Assembly (NCBI RefSeq): GCF_006337085.1
Contig: NZ_CP040882.1
Location: 1,984,001 to 2,048,000 of the forward strand
Length of the DNA: 64,000 nt
Source of the DNA: Sutterella faecalis
Lineage (GTDB): Bacteria; Pseudomonadota; Gammaproteobacteria; Burkholderiales; Burkholderiaceae_F
Direction: 5' to 3'
Made by a program: the position numbers and the translations under genes. Shown here in pieces: positions 8,462 through 17,676 of the stretch (its first letter is position 1; every line of letters begins with the position of its first letter). Under the pieces are notes generated by a model. The model was not told where the DNA came from. It worked only from the letters and a program-made list of their open reading frames with translations, and searched no databases.

Positions 8462-10231
8462 TTATTCAGACTTTTCTTCAGCCGTATCCTCTTCGCGGCG
8501 GCTCATGCGCTCAGGGGCAGAAATGCCGAGAAGACGAAGGCCATTGCCAAGCACCTGGCGGGCGGCGGCGAGAAGCGCGAGGCGTGCATTGCGCTCGGCG
8601 TCATTTTCAACGACGACGCGTTCGGCGTTGTAGAAGGCATGGAACGTTGCCGCAAGGTTCTTGAGGTAGTAGCAGAGCACGTGCGGTGCATGATCGCGCG
8701 CCGCGACGCGCAGCGTTGACGGATATTCTGCAATGGCGCCGATGAGCGCTTCGCTCGCTTTGGAATTGAGCGGAGAAAGGTCCGCTTCAGCGAGCTTGTC
8801 GTTTGTCGGCACGGCATAGCCCTGTTCGAGAGCGTTGGCGAAAACCGAGCAGATGCGCGCATGCGCGTACTGCAGATAGTAGACCGGGTTTTCGTCGCTC
8901 TTTTGCTGAGCGAGCGTTACGTCGAAGACGAATTCTGCGTCGGCCTTGCGGGAAACAAGGAAGTAGCGGGCGGCATCGCGGCCGGCCCAGTCGACCAGAT
9001 CGCGAAGCGTCACGTAGTTGCCGGAGCGCTTGCTCATCTTCACAGGTTCGCCGTCCTTGATGACGGAGAGCATCTTATGAAGAATGTATTCCGGGAACGT
9101 CTTCGGAATCGAGATCCCAAGAACGCCGGAAGCCGCCTGCAGGCCTGCGCGGACGCGGGCGATGGTGCCGTGATGATCCGTGCCCTGAATGTTTACGGCT
9201 TTGGTGTAGCCGCGGCTGAACTTGTTGAGGTGGTAGGCGACATCCGGCACAAAATAGGTATAGGTGCCGTCGGCCTTCTTCATCACGCGATCCTTATCGT
9301 CCTTGAGTCCGTTGCCGAGATCTTCGAACGAAGTGGTGCGAAGCCAGAGCGCGCCGTCCTTTTCGTAGGTGTTGCCTGAATCGATGATCGCCTGAACGGT
9401 TTTCTGAACGGCGCCGGTGGAATAAAGAGAGGATTCGAGGAAGAAATTGTCGAATCTCACGCCGAGCGCAGAGAGGTCGTCGTCCTGCTCGTTGCGGAGG
9501 TATGCAACGGCATAACGGCGCACGAGATCCGTGTCCGTGTAGTCGCCGGACGATTCGATGACGCCGCCGGCATGCGGATGAACCGGTTTTTTATCCAGAA
9601 AATCGCGGGCGATCGAGATGATGTATTCGCCGTGATAGGCATTTTCAGGAAGCTCGATGGTCTCGCCCTGAAGTTCTCGGCAGCGCAGCTGCACGGAGTG
9701 TGCAAGGTTGCCGATCTGCACGCCTGCATCGTTGTAGTAAAACTCGCGCGAAACCTTCCAGCCCTGGGAGCCGAGAAGATTGGCGAGCACGTCGCCTAGA
9801 GCGCCCTGGCGGGCATGTCCCAGGTGCAGGGGGCCGGTGGGGTTCGCCGAAACATACTCGAGAAGCACCGACTCTCCTTCATGCTCGCGGTTCGTGCCGT
9901 ATGTCTCGCCCTGGCGAAGGACTTCGCCGATGATCGCTACACGGGCATTCTGCGCGACGCGAATGTTGATGAAGCCGGGGCCGGCGATCTCGACCGTGTC
10001 CACCGTCTGGGAGAAGGCTGGATCCGCCTTCATGGCGGCGACGAGCTCTTCGGCGATGGCGCGAGGATTTTTCTTCAGGCGACGGGCCAGCTGCAGGGCG
10101 CAGGTGCAGGCGATATCGCCGTGCGTCGGATCCTTCGGGCGCTCAAGCGTCGCCGGGGCATCTTCAGCGCCGAGCTTGGCGAGCGCTCCGGCGATGAGCT
10201 TCTGAATGGCTTCTTTCTGATTGTCGAGCAT
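8462..10231 (-). CDS. argS: Arginyl-tRNA synthetase
   Basis: Class I synthetase charging tRNA-Arg; 589 residues, against 577 in E. coli. The HIGH-type motif is HLGH at 136 to 139 within ANPTGPLHLGHARQG, and the KMSKS-type motif is KMSKR at 398 to 402. The N-terminal additional domain and C-terminal anticodon-binding helical domain are complete. folE2 lies 39 nt upstream on the same strand and the SPOR gene 18 nt downstream, so folE2-argS-SPOR-dsbA could be one transcript. Confidence 0.97.
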   Translation of the reverse strand: MLDNQKEAIQKLIAGALAKLGAEDAPATLERPKDPTHGDIACTCALQLARRLKKNPRAIAEELVAAMKADPAFSQTVDTVEIAGPGFINIRVAQNARVAIIGEVLRQGETYGTNREHEGESVLLEYVSANPTGPLHLGHARQGALGDVLANLLGSQGWKVSREFYYNDAGVQIGNLAHSVQLRCRELQGETIELPENAYHGEYIISIARDFLDKKPVHPHAGGVIESSGDYTDTDLVRRYAVAYLRNEQDDDLSALGVRFDNFFLESSLYSTGAVQKTVQAIIDSGNTYEKDGALWLRTTSFEDLGNGLKDDKDRVMKKADGTYTYFVPDVAYHLNKFSRGYTKAVNIQGTDHHGTIARVRAGLQAASGVLGISIPKTFPEYILHKMLSVIKDGEPVKMSKRSGNYVTLRDLVDWAGRDAARYFLVSRKADAEFVFDVTLAQQKSDENPVYYLQYAHARICSVFANALEQGYAVPTNDKLAEADLSPLNSKASEALIGAIAEYPSTLRVAARDHAPHVLCYYLKNLAATFHAFYNAERVVVENDAERNARLALLAAARQVLGNGLRLLGISAPERMSRREEDTAEEKSE

Positions 10232-10270
10232 GGGAGAGAACGGGCTTCTAGGATATTGCGGGCGCTGGAA

Positions 10271-11068
10271 TCAAAGGCGCTTGTCGCGCTCGATCCAGGC
10301 GTAGGCCGAATGATTGTGAATGGATTCGAAGTTTTCCGCTTCGACACGGTAGGCGACGACGCGATCATCGGCGTTGAGCGCCTTGGCCATGTCGCGCACG
10401 AGGTCTTCGACGAACTTCGGGTGATCGTAGGCGTATTCGGTGACGTACTTTTCGTCCGAACGCTTCAGACGCGACCAGAGCTGGCAGGAGGCGGAGTTTT
10501 CAGCAATAGCGACCTGCTCTTCAAAGCTCATGGGCGCAGAGAGAATAAGCGAACTCGTCAGGTGCGAGCGCTGATTGTGAGCGCCGTAGCGGGAGATTTC
10601 CTTCGAGCACGGGCAGAGGCTCGTCACCGGCGCGAGCGCTTCCTGGCGCACGGTTACTTCGCCCTTAACCGAGGAGGCGATGAGCGCGCACTGATAGTTC
10701 ATGATGCTTTCAAGCTTGCTCACGGGCGCGATTTTGCGCACGAAGAAGGGAAAGCGGATTTCGATCGTTCCGTCCTCGGCGTGAAGGCGCTCGAGCATCT
10801 CTGCAAAGAGACGGCGCATCAGATCTGCATCAAGGGGTTCGCTCAGTTCTTCCATGAGCGCAATGAAGCGCGACATGTGCGTTCCCTTCTTGTCGGCGGG
10901 GAGCGAAACGGTCATGGTAATGTCGGCGACCGTATGCTGCGGCGCTTCGCGTCCGGCAACAATGACCGGCAGCCGGATGCCGCGTACGCCGACGCGATTG
11001 ATGGCGATGTTGCGCTCATCTTCGGAGGACTGTACGTCCGGGAGAGTTGTCTTGTTTTCAGCTTCCAT
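10271..11068 (-). CDS. folE2: GTP cyclohydrolase FolE2 (type IB)
   Basis: Converts GTP to dihydroneopterin triphosphate, the first step of folate (and queuosine) synthesis, using a metal-flexible enzyme unrelated in sequence to FolE. Length is 265 residues. Family signatures include KGTHMSRF at 61 to 68, the catalytic-cysteine segment SLCPCSKE (C152, C154, E157) and GAHNQRS at 162 to 168. The ATG at 11068 was chosen; an upstream start at 11155 would add 29 residues not typical of the family. In other bacteria folE2 is often zinc-regulated, but I see no certain Zur box. It precedes argS by 39 nt. Confidence 0.93.
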   Translation of the reverse strand: MEAENKTTLPDVQSSEDERNIAINRVGVRGIRLPVIVAGREAPQHTVADITMTVSLPADKKGTHMSRFIALMEELSEPLDADLMRRLFAEMLERLHAEDGTIEIRFPFFVRKIAPVSKLESIMNYQCALIASSVKGEVTVRQEALAPVTSLCPCSKEISRYGAHNQRSHLTSSLILSAPMSFEEQVAIAENSASCQLWSRLKRSDEKYVTEYAYDHPKFVEDLVRDMAKALNADDRVVAYRVEAENFESIHNHSAYAWIERDKRL

Positions 11069-11479
11069 GGCGAAAGTCTTTGCTTTTATTTGGTGCGGAC
11101 AGGCGTTCCCAATCATCATGATGGTTTCCGCAGTCCTTTGAATGACTTCATGCACGCGTCGGCTGGTCGGACGTGAACGAGACGGCGGCCAGAGGCACGC
11201 GCGCAGATACCGGAAAAAACCTTAAGGGGTTTTTCCTTGAGTTGGGTGGCTATCTTACTAGAGGTGCGCAGTGGATGCGCCCGAAGAGCGTGGGCCCAAC
11301 TATGTAGACAGATACGATTTCTTGCATATTTCTGCCGTCTGCAATGATTTTGAGGCCGTGGAACATCTGCGATCGCGAAATGTGCGCCATGAACGCCCGA
11401 TATACTTTTGACACATGACGCTGATAGAAGGAAGCAGGAAAGCCTCCCGCAACGGGCGTCATAGAGTAGAGAGACAACG
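11069..11479. promoter_or_regulatory. Divergent 411-nt region between folE2 and a small membrane protein gene
   Basis: No gene is visible. An A/T-rich hairpin (11213-11237: GGAAAAAACC, loop, GGGGTTTTTCC) lies 145 nt upstream of folE2 and could be part of its leader. Facing the plus-strand gene there is a TATACT (11401-11406) with a poor -35. A 7-bp stem follows, ATGACGC (11415-11421) with GCGTCAT (11456-11462), just before that gene's ribosome binding site. The promoters of both genes should lie here, but none is convincing. Confidence 0.4.
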
Positions 11480-11893
11480 ATGCCAGTATTTATTTTTCCC
11501 CCCAGCGGCGGCAGCCCCATTCTGAGTTTCTTGGTCGGGCTCGCTACCCTTGCAATTCTCATAGGTCTCGTGATCTTCTTTCTGCCGCTTATTGCCGGCA
11601 TAGTTATTGCCGTTATTCTTCTGATTGCGGCTGTTTATTGCTGGGGATGGCTCAAGCGAAAGTTCGGCTGGGAGTCTGAAGAGGAAAAGGCTTTTCGTCA
11701 GGCGATGGAAAAAGCCGAAGCGATGGCGCGTTCTCAGTATCACGGAGGTTCCGTTGCTTCCGGCACGGTTTATGAGCGCGAAGAGATTCGTATTTCCTCA
11801 CCGGCGCGGCCAGGCGAACGCCGTCGTGTCATGAAGGATGTTGAGGATATTGAGGAAACGCCGGTAACACCGAAGGATTCGTCAAAGTCCTGA
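11480..11893 (+). CDS. Small membrane protein of unknown function
   Basis: I do not recognise a family. The protein is 137 residues. Residues about 14 to 60 form one long or two adjacent hydrophobic segments rich in Ile, Leu, Val and Ala (LIGLVIFFLPLIAGIVIA), ending in WGWLKRKFGW. The rest is charged, with an acidic first part (EEEKAFRQAMEKAEAMA) and a Ser/Pro/acid-rich tail. The topology resembles a membrane-anchored protein with a cytoplasmic tail. GAGAGAC precedes the ATG. It stands alone, transcribed toward cls, with a hairpin between the two stops. Codon use looks like the neighbours, so I take it as a real gene. Confidence 0.7.
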   Translation: MPVFIFPPSGGSPILSFLVGLATLAILIGLVIFFLPLIAGIVIAVILLIAAVYCWGWLKRKFGWESEEEKAFRQAMEKAEAMARSQYHGGSVASGTVYEREEIRISSPARPGERRRVMKDVEDIEETPVTPKDSSKS

Positions 11894-11919
11894 TTAATTC
11901 AGACTCAGGATTTTTTCAC

Positions 11920-11946
11920 GGGCGTACAGACTGCAGCTGTACGCCC
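11920..11946. terminator. Hairpin between converging genes
   Basis: A perfect 10-bp stem (GGGCGTACAG with CTGTACGCCC) and a 7-nt loop lies between the stops of the small membrane protein gene and cls. There is no T-run on the plus strand. It may serve both directions as a weak or Rho-assisted terminator. Confidence 0.55.
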
Positions 11947-11954
11947 GAATTGCA

Positions 11955-13421
11955 TCAGAGCAGCGGAGAAATCAGGTAGGACGCTCCTTCGCGCAGCCGG
12001 TTGGAAAGCGGGCGGTTGCGCCAGACATCGGCCTGAAGTTCACTGCAGTGCGTTTCGTATTCAGCATGCAGCGCCGAAAGATCGCGCACGAACGCTTCGT
12101 CGAAAATCGCCATCATCAATTCGAAATTGAGATGCAGGGAGCGGCTGTCGATGTTGAGGGTTCCGAAAACTGCGAATTCGTTGTCTACAGAAATGGATTT
12201 GGTGTGCAGAAGTCCCCCTTCATAGAGAAGGATCCGCACGCCGGCCTCAAGAAGATCGTCGAAATAGCGGCGCATGGCCCAGCCCGTGGCCGGGTTGTCG
12301 CATTTCTCCGGAACAATGAGGGTTACGGCAACGCCGCGCAGCACTGCGTTAAAGAGCGCGCAGACCACTGATTCCGTCGGAATGAAATAGGGTGTGGTGA
12401 TGGTCAGCGTATGTTCCGCGCGGTTAATGGCCTCAATTACCAGAAGAAGGTTGCGGTCGCCGTTGGCGTAGGGTCCGGACGGAACCGTCGCAATGACGGC
12501 ATCTCCGGCATTGAGAGCGGCTTCCGCAGCGAAGGTCTCTTCGAAATCTGCCAGATCGCCGTCGGGCTGCAGCGCCCAATCGAATTGCCAGACCGCAGCA
12601 AGCGATGCGACTGCAGGTCCTTCAACTCTGACCATGGCGTCGACCCAGGCTCCGACGATGGAAGCTTCTGCATAGCTTCGGGGGTCGATCATATTGAAGC
12701 TTCCCGTATAGGCGATCCTATTGTCGATGACGACGGTTTTGCGATGAAGTCGGATATCTGCGCGCTGGAGGCCAAAAAAACGCAGAAATTTCATCGGAAG
12801 CGCGGAAGCAATGATGACGCCTTCACGCTCGAGCAGTTTTTTTGCTTTGGATCGGAGAAAAACGCGCGAACCGAAATCATCGACGAGAAGTCGTATGCGT
12901 ACGCCGCGTCTGGCAGCATCAATCAGGGAGCGTGTTATTTCCCGTACCTCTCCGCCGTCTTCCCAGATGTAGAACTCCATGTCGATGGACTGACTGGCGG
13001 ACGCGATGTCTTTGTGGAGTGAAGCAATGGTTTCGGCGGAAGAGGCCTTGAGAAGAGCGGACGAACCGGTAGCAAGCGGCATCCCGGCAAGTTTTGCTGC
13101 AAGCCTGAGGAGCGTCCGATGGCGCGCAAGATGCCGGGGGAGAGGCCCAAGCGGCGTGAGCTTATGCTGAGAGAGCTGCCCCCATCGCTCGATTGCGTCT
13201 TTCAGGCGCTTGGCCCTGAGTCTTCCGATAGGCCGCTCGCCGAAGGCAAGGTAGAGAAGGAATCCGAAATACGGCAGGATTGTGGTCAGCAGAATCCAGG
13301 CAAAAGCCGATCCGGGCGGATGACGCGTCAGCATGACGCGGACAATGACGCTGAGAACAATGAGTAGCTGCAGAAGCGCTGCCAGCGCACTCCATAGCGT
13401 GAAGCTTTCGGGGAATGCCAT
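11955..13421 (-). CDS. cls: Cardiolipin synthase (phospholipase D superfamily)
   Basis: Inner-membrane enzyme that joins two phosphatidylglycerols, or a related pair, into cardiolipin; 488 residues. Two N-terminal transmembrane helices (about 10 to 30 and 38 to 60) are followed by two PLD domains with complete HKD motifs: H226, K228, D233 and H406, K408, D413. Size and N-terminal membrane anchor fit ClsA. The minus-strand gene faces away from the tRNA-Tyr promoter. The ATG has only a weak ribosome binding site. Confidence 0.92.
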   Translation of the reverse strand: MAFPESFTLWSALAALLQLLIVLSVIVRVMLTRHPPGSAFAWILLTTILPYFGFLLYLAFGERPIGRLRAKRLKDAIERWGQLSQHKLTPLGPLPRHLARHRTLLRLAAKLAGMPLATGSSALLKASSAETIASLHKDIASASQSIDMEFYIWEDGGEVREITRSLIDAARRGVRIRLLVDDFGSRVFLRSKAKKLLEREGVIIASALPMKFLRFFGLQRADIRLHRKTVVIDNRIAYTGSFNMIDPRSYAEASIVGAWVDAMVRVEGPAVASLAAVWQFDWALQPDGDLADFEETFAAEAALNAGDAVIATVPSGPYANGDRNLLLVIEAINRAEHTLTITTPYFIPTESVVCALFNAVLRGVAVTLIVPEKCDNPATGWAMRRYFDDLLEAGVRILLYEGGLLHTKSISVDNEFAVFGTLNIDSRSLHLNFELMMAIFDEAFVRDLSALHAEYETHCSELQADVWRNRPLSNRLREGASYLISPLL

Positions 13422-13519
13422 AAAAAGAATCCGACAAGAATGTCAGTGATATTAATGGAATTGACCTTGAATAGGTGCTTCTGAAAAACGAAATCAAGGA
13501 ACTTTTTTTATTTCAGCTC

Positions 13520-13548
13520 TTGACAGAAGCGAAAAAAGCCGTAATAAT
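13520..13548 (+). promoter_or_regulatory. Promoter of the tRNA-tufB-secE-nusG operon
   Basis: Perfect -35 TTGACA (13520-13525), 17-bp spacer, -10 AATAAT (13543-13548, five of six consensus). Transcription would begin about 10 nt before tRNA-Tyr. This is one of the strongest promoters in the window. Confidence 0.9.
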
Positions 13549-13564
13549 TCGGTCCTCTCGCTAC

Positions 13565-13650
13565 GGAGGGGTGCCCGAGTGGCTAAAGGGGGCAGACTGT
13601 AAATCTGTTGGCTTACGCCTACGATGGTTCGAATCCATCCCCCTCCACCA
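13565..13650 (+). tRNA. tyrT: tRNA-Tyr (anticodon GTA)
   Basis: 86 nt, with encoded CCA at the end. The long variable arm of a class II tRNA is visible, the anticodon GTA is at 13599-13601, and the T-arm holds GGTTCGAATCC. It is the first gene of the tufB operon, close to the E. coli tyrU-glyT-thrT-tufB order. Confidence 0.97.
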
Positions 13651-13726
13651 GCGAAACTTGCGACGAACAAGCATTAGCGCCGCAAGCTCCTAAATGCGGA
13701 GCGGAATGACTAGTTCTCGATCCTGA

Positions 13727-13800
13727 GCGGGTGTAGCTCAATGGTAGAGCAGAGGCCTTCCAAGCCCCCGACGAGGGTTCGATTCCCTTCACCCGCTCCA
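13727..13800 (+). tRNA. glyT: tRNA-Gly (anticodon TCC)
   Basis: 74 nt with encoded CCA. Acceptor GCGGGTG pairs with CACCCGC, and the anticodon TCC lies in the loop CTTCCAA. The anticodon stem (GAGGC with GCCCC) has an A28-C42 mismatch at its second pair; the other pairs and the T-arm are sound. It lies between tRNA-Tyr and tRNA-Thr in one transcript. Confidence 0.95.
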
Positions 13801-13807
13801 GATAATT

Positions 13808-13882
<75 letters not shown>

Positions 13883-13952
13883 GAATTCCTTTCTACGTCC
13901 AATCTGATCCGACCTATCCTAAGGCGGATCTTTGTTCATTCAGGAGCCGACA

Positions 13953-15143
<1,191 letters not shown>

Positions 15144-15150
15144 TGATCAC

Positions 15151-15188
15151 TTTCTGAAAGTCGGTCATAATTGATCGACTTTCAGAAA
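15151..15188 (+). promoter_or_regulatory. 13-bp hairpin between tufB and tRNA-Trp
   Basis: Perfect inverted repeat (TTTCTGAAAGTCG at 15151-15163 with its complement at 15176-15188) and a 12-nt loop. It begins 8 nt after the tufB stop and ends 5 nt before tRNA-Trp. There is no T-run, so processing (RNase III or RNase P/E entry) or mRNA 3' protection is more likely than termination. Confidence 0.7.
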
Positions 15189-15192
15189 CGAC

Positions 15193-15268
15193 AGGGGTAT
15201 AGCTCAATCGGCAGAGCGACGGTCTCCAAAACCGTAGGTTGAGGGTTCGATTCCTTCTGCCCCTGCCA
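15193..15268 (+). tRNA. trpT: tRNA-Trp (anticodon CCA)
   Basis: 76 nt with encoded CCA. Acceptor AGGGGTA pairs with TGCCCCT with a mismatch or wobble at the last pairs, the anticodon CCA is at 15226-15228 in loop CTCCAAA, and the T-arm is GGGTTCGATTCC. Its place between tuf and secE is typical of beta- and some gammaproteobacteria. Confidence 0.96.
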
Positions 15269-15277
15269 CAAAACAAG

Positions 15278-15310
15278 AAAAGCCAAGTTGGGTAATCCAA
15301 CTTGGCTTTT
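15278..15310 (+). terminator. Terminator between tRNA-Trp and secE
   Basis: Perfect 14-bp stem (starting AAAAGCCAAG) with a 5-nt loop and a terminal T-run that is part of the stem. It lies 9 nt after tRNA-Trp and 150 nt before secE, so secE-nusG may be expressed by read-through or from a promoter in between. Confidence 0.88.
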
Positions 15311-15464
15311 CTCTTGCGCGGAAGAAAAATCGGTCTTCGTCAATGCATCGAAGATGAAATGCCGGTAAAATCATCTGCTATTTTTCGTCAAGTCCCGCCA
15401 GAAGGCGTTATTCATGGGTTCATGGGAGCTCAAAACGCAGGTGCGGGAGATCTGGATTCAATTC

Positions 15465-15848
15465 ATGAGCACTCAAGAAGTTGAAACCGCCTCGAGCAAG
15501 AGCGATCTCGTCCTGGTGACGCTGGCTGCGCTCTGCGCTCTCGGCGGGGTAGTTGCCTTTGCGCTCCTCTCCGAGCAGGCTCTGGCGGTGCGTCTCGGCG
15601 CCCTTTGCGGCGGACTGGTTCTCGCGCTGATCATTGCCTGGCTTTCGCCTTCCGGCAAGCGCTTTCTTGCATACGGTCAGCAGTCCTATGAAGAGCTGCG
15701 CCGCGTCGTTTGGCCGACCCGCAAGGAAACGCTCAATACGACAGGCCTGGTGATGGCTTTTGTGGTCATCATCGCCTTCTTTCTTTTCTTCTGCGACATG
15801 ATCATCGAATGGGGACTTTACGACGTCCTCCTTCGCCTCTCGCTCTAA
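15465..15848 (+). CDS. secE: SecE, protein translocase subunit
   Basis: Essential inner-membrane clamp around SecY in the SecYEG channel. From the ATG at 15465 it has 127 residues, the same as in E. coli, with three hydrophobic segments at about 14 to 35, 42 to 61 and 93 to 115. The conserved amphipathic-helix signature VVWPTRKE is at 81 to 88. An upstream ATG at 15414, with a slightly better Shine-Dalgarno (AGAAGG), would add 17 residues not typical of the family. nusG follows after 24 nt. Confidence 0.93.
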   Translation: MSTQEVETASSKSDLVLVTLAALCALGGVVAFALLSEQALAVRLGALCGGLVLALIIAWLSPSGKRFLAYGQQSYEELRRVVWPTRKETLNTTGLVMAFVVIIAFFLFFCDMIIEWGLYDVLLRLSL

Positions 15849-15872
15849 TCGACAGCTTGGAAGGAATGAGCC

Positions 15873-16412
15873 ATGGCTAACGACAATATGCACTGGTACA
15901 CGCTCCATGTTTACTCCTCTATGGAAAAGAGCGTGAAGAACGCCCTTGAGGAGCGTATTGCTCAGAGCGGACCTCTTCGCGACAGCTTCGGCGAAGTGCT
16001 GCTTCCGATTGAGAAGGTTCACGAAGTTCGCAACGGCCGCAAGATGACGAGCGAGCGCCGGATGTATCCGGGCTACGTCTTCATCCAGATGGAGATGAAC
16101 GATGCCACGTGGCACCTCGTCAACAGCACGCCGCGCGTGATTGAGTTCCTGGGCAATAACAATCCCGTCATGCTCTCGCCGGCTGAAGTGAGCAACATTC
16201 TGAATGCTGCGGAAACGAGTGCCGAGAAGCCCCGTCCGAAGATTGAATTCGAGGTGGGTGAAATGGTGCGCGTCAAGTCGGGCGCCTTTAAGGACTTTAC
16301 CGGCCGCGTGGAAGTTGTCGATTACGACAAGAGCCGCCTCAACGTGTTCGTTTCGATCTTCGGCCGCGACACGCCGGTTGATCTCGCTTTCAACGAAGTT
16401 GAGAAGATCTAA
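15873..16412 (+). CDS. nusG: Transcription elongation and antitermination factor NusG
   Basis: Binds RNA polymerase, suppresses pausing, and links it to Rho and to the leading ribosome through S10. Length is 179 residues, against 181 in E. coli: NGN domain at about 5 to 115, linker, then a KOW domain (FEVGEMVRVKSGAFKDFTGR, from about 125). GGAAGGA precedes the ATG. It follows secE, as in most bacteria, and is separated from rplK by a strong promoter. Confidence 0.97.
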   Translation: MANDNMHWYTLHVYSSMEKSVKNALEERIAQSGPLRDSFGEVLLPIEKVHEVRNGRKMTSERRMYPGYVFIQMEMNDATWHLVNSTPRVIEFLGNNNPVMLSPAEVSNILNAAETSAEKPRPKIEFEVGEMVRVKSGAFKDFTGRVEVVDYDKSRLNVFVSIFGRDTPVDLAFNEVEKI

Positions 16413-16432
16413 AAATATTTTGGGGAAAGCGG

Positions 16433-16461
16433 TTGCACCTTAAAAATCTGAGGTGTATAGT
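16433..16461 (+). promoter_or_regulatory. Promoter of rplK-rplA
   Basis: -35 TTGCAC (16433-16438), 17-bp spacer, -10 TATAGT (16456-16461). A CACCT/AGGTG inverted repeat (16436-16440 and 16451-16455) spans the spacer. It lies 21 nt downstream of nusG, so rplK can be transcribed independently. Confidence 0.88.
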
Positions 16462-16548
16462 CGCGCTTCTCTCGTTTAACCAACTGGGGAGCCTGCTGAT
16501 CCGAATGGATTTAGTCGGGCGTTTGAACCCAATAGGAATTTACGCCAA

Positions 16549-16980
16549 ATGGCAAAGAAAATCGTCGGCTTCATTAAGCTGCAGGTTCCTGCCGGCAAGG
16601 CTAACCCCTCGCCCCCAATCGGCCCGGCTCTCGGTCAGCGCGGCCTGAACATCATGGAGTTCTGCAAGGCGTTCAACGCGAAGACGCAGGGCATGGAAGC
16701 TGGTCTTCCGATCCCTGTCGTGATCACCGCTTACGCCGATAAGAGCTTCACGTTCATCATGAAGACCCCCCCGGCCACCATCCTTATCAAGAAGGCGGCC
16801 AAGATTCAGAAGGGTTCTTCGCGTCCGCACACGGACAAGGTGGGCAAGATCACCCGCGCTCAGGCCGAAGAGATCGCCAAGACCAAGGAGCCGGATCTTA
16901 CGGCTGCTGATCTGGATGCCGCTGTTCGTACGATCGCTGGTTCCGCTCGTTCGATGGGCATCATTGTGGAGGGTCTCTAA
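16549..16980 (+). CDS. rplK: 50S ribosomal protein L11
   Basis: Forms the base of the L7/L12 stalk at the GTPase-associated centre and is needed for RelA activation. Length is 143 residues, against 142 in E. coli, with the N-terminal proline-rich signature PSPPIGPALGQRGLN and the C-terminal rRNA-binding domain. AGGA lies 10 nt before the ATG. rplA starts at the base after its stop codon, so the two are translationally coupled; in E. coli L1 represses both through the rplK leader. Confidence 0.97.
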   Translation: MAKKIVGFIKLQVPAGKANPSPPIGPALGQRGLNIMEFCKAFNAKTQGMEAGLPIPVVITAYADKSFTFIMKTPPATILIKKAAKIQKGSSRPHTDKVGKITRAQAEEIAKTKEPDLTAADLDAAVRTIAGSARSMGIIVEGL

Positions 16981-17676
16981 ATGGCTAAGCTTACGAAGCG
17001 TCAGCAGGCGTTCCAGGGCAAGATTGAAGCCGGCAAGGCCTATCCGGCTCTCGATGCCTTCAACATCGTTCGCTCCAACGCGACCGCTAAGTTTGACGAA
17101 TCCGTGGACGTTGCCATTCAGCTCGGCATTGATCCTCGTAAGTCCGACCAGGCCGTTCGTGGTGCTGTCGTGATGCCGGAAGGCACGGGCAAGACTGTCC
17201 GCGTCGCCGTCTTCACGCAGGGCGCCAAGGCCGATGAAGCCCGCGCTGCCGGTGCTGACATCGTCGGTTTTGACGACCTCGCCGCCAAGGTTAAGGCTGG
17301 TGAACTCGACTTTGACGTCGTGATCGCTTCGCCGGATGCCATGCGCGTTGTCGGCCAGCTCGGTCAGATCCTCGGCCCGCGCGGCCTCATGCCGAACCCC
17401 AAGGTCGGCACGGTCACGCCGAACGTTGCTCAGGCTGTCAAGAACGCCAAGGCTGGTCAGGTCCAGTTCCGCGCCGACAAGGCCGGCATCATTCATGCGC
17501 CGATCGGCCGCGCTTCCTTTGAAGCCGAACGTCTGCGCACGAACCTCGCCGCGCTCGTCGACCAGCTCGTGAAGCTCAAGCCCGCCTCTTCCAAGGGTCA
17601 GTATCTCTGCAAGATCTCTGTCTCTTCGACGATGGGCCCGGGCCTTCGCATTGATGCCGGCACCATCAACGCGTAA
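16981..17676 (+). CDS. rplA: 50S ribosomal protein L1
   Basis: Binds 23S rRNA at the E-site stalk and, by analogy with E. coli, represses its own mRNA. Length is 231 residues, against 234. The two-domain L1 pattern is complete, including GPRGLMPNPKVGTVT and the final SSTMGPG loop. It abuts rplK with no spacing and is followed by the long rplJ leader. Confidence 0.97.
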   Translation: MAKLTKRQQAFQGKIEAGKAYPALDAFNIVRSNATAKFDESVDVAIQLGIDPRKSDQAVRGAVVMPEGTGKTVRVAVFTQGAKADEARAAGADIVGFDDLAAKVKAGELDFDVVIASPDAMRVVGQLGQILGPRGLMPNPKVGTVTPNVAQAVKNAKAGQVQFRADKAGIIHAPIGRASFEAERLRTNLAALVDQLVKLKPASSKGQYLCKISVSSTMGPGLRIDAGTINA

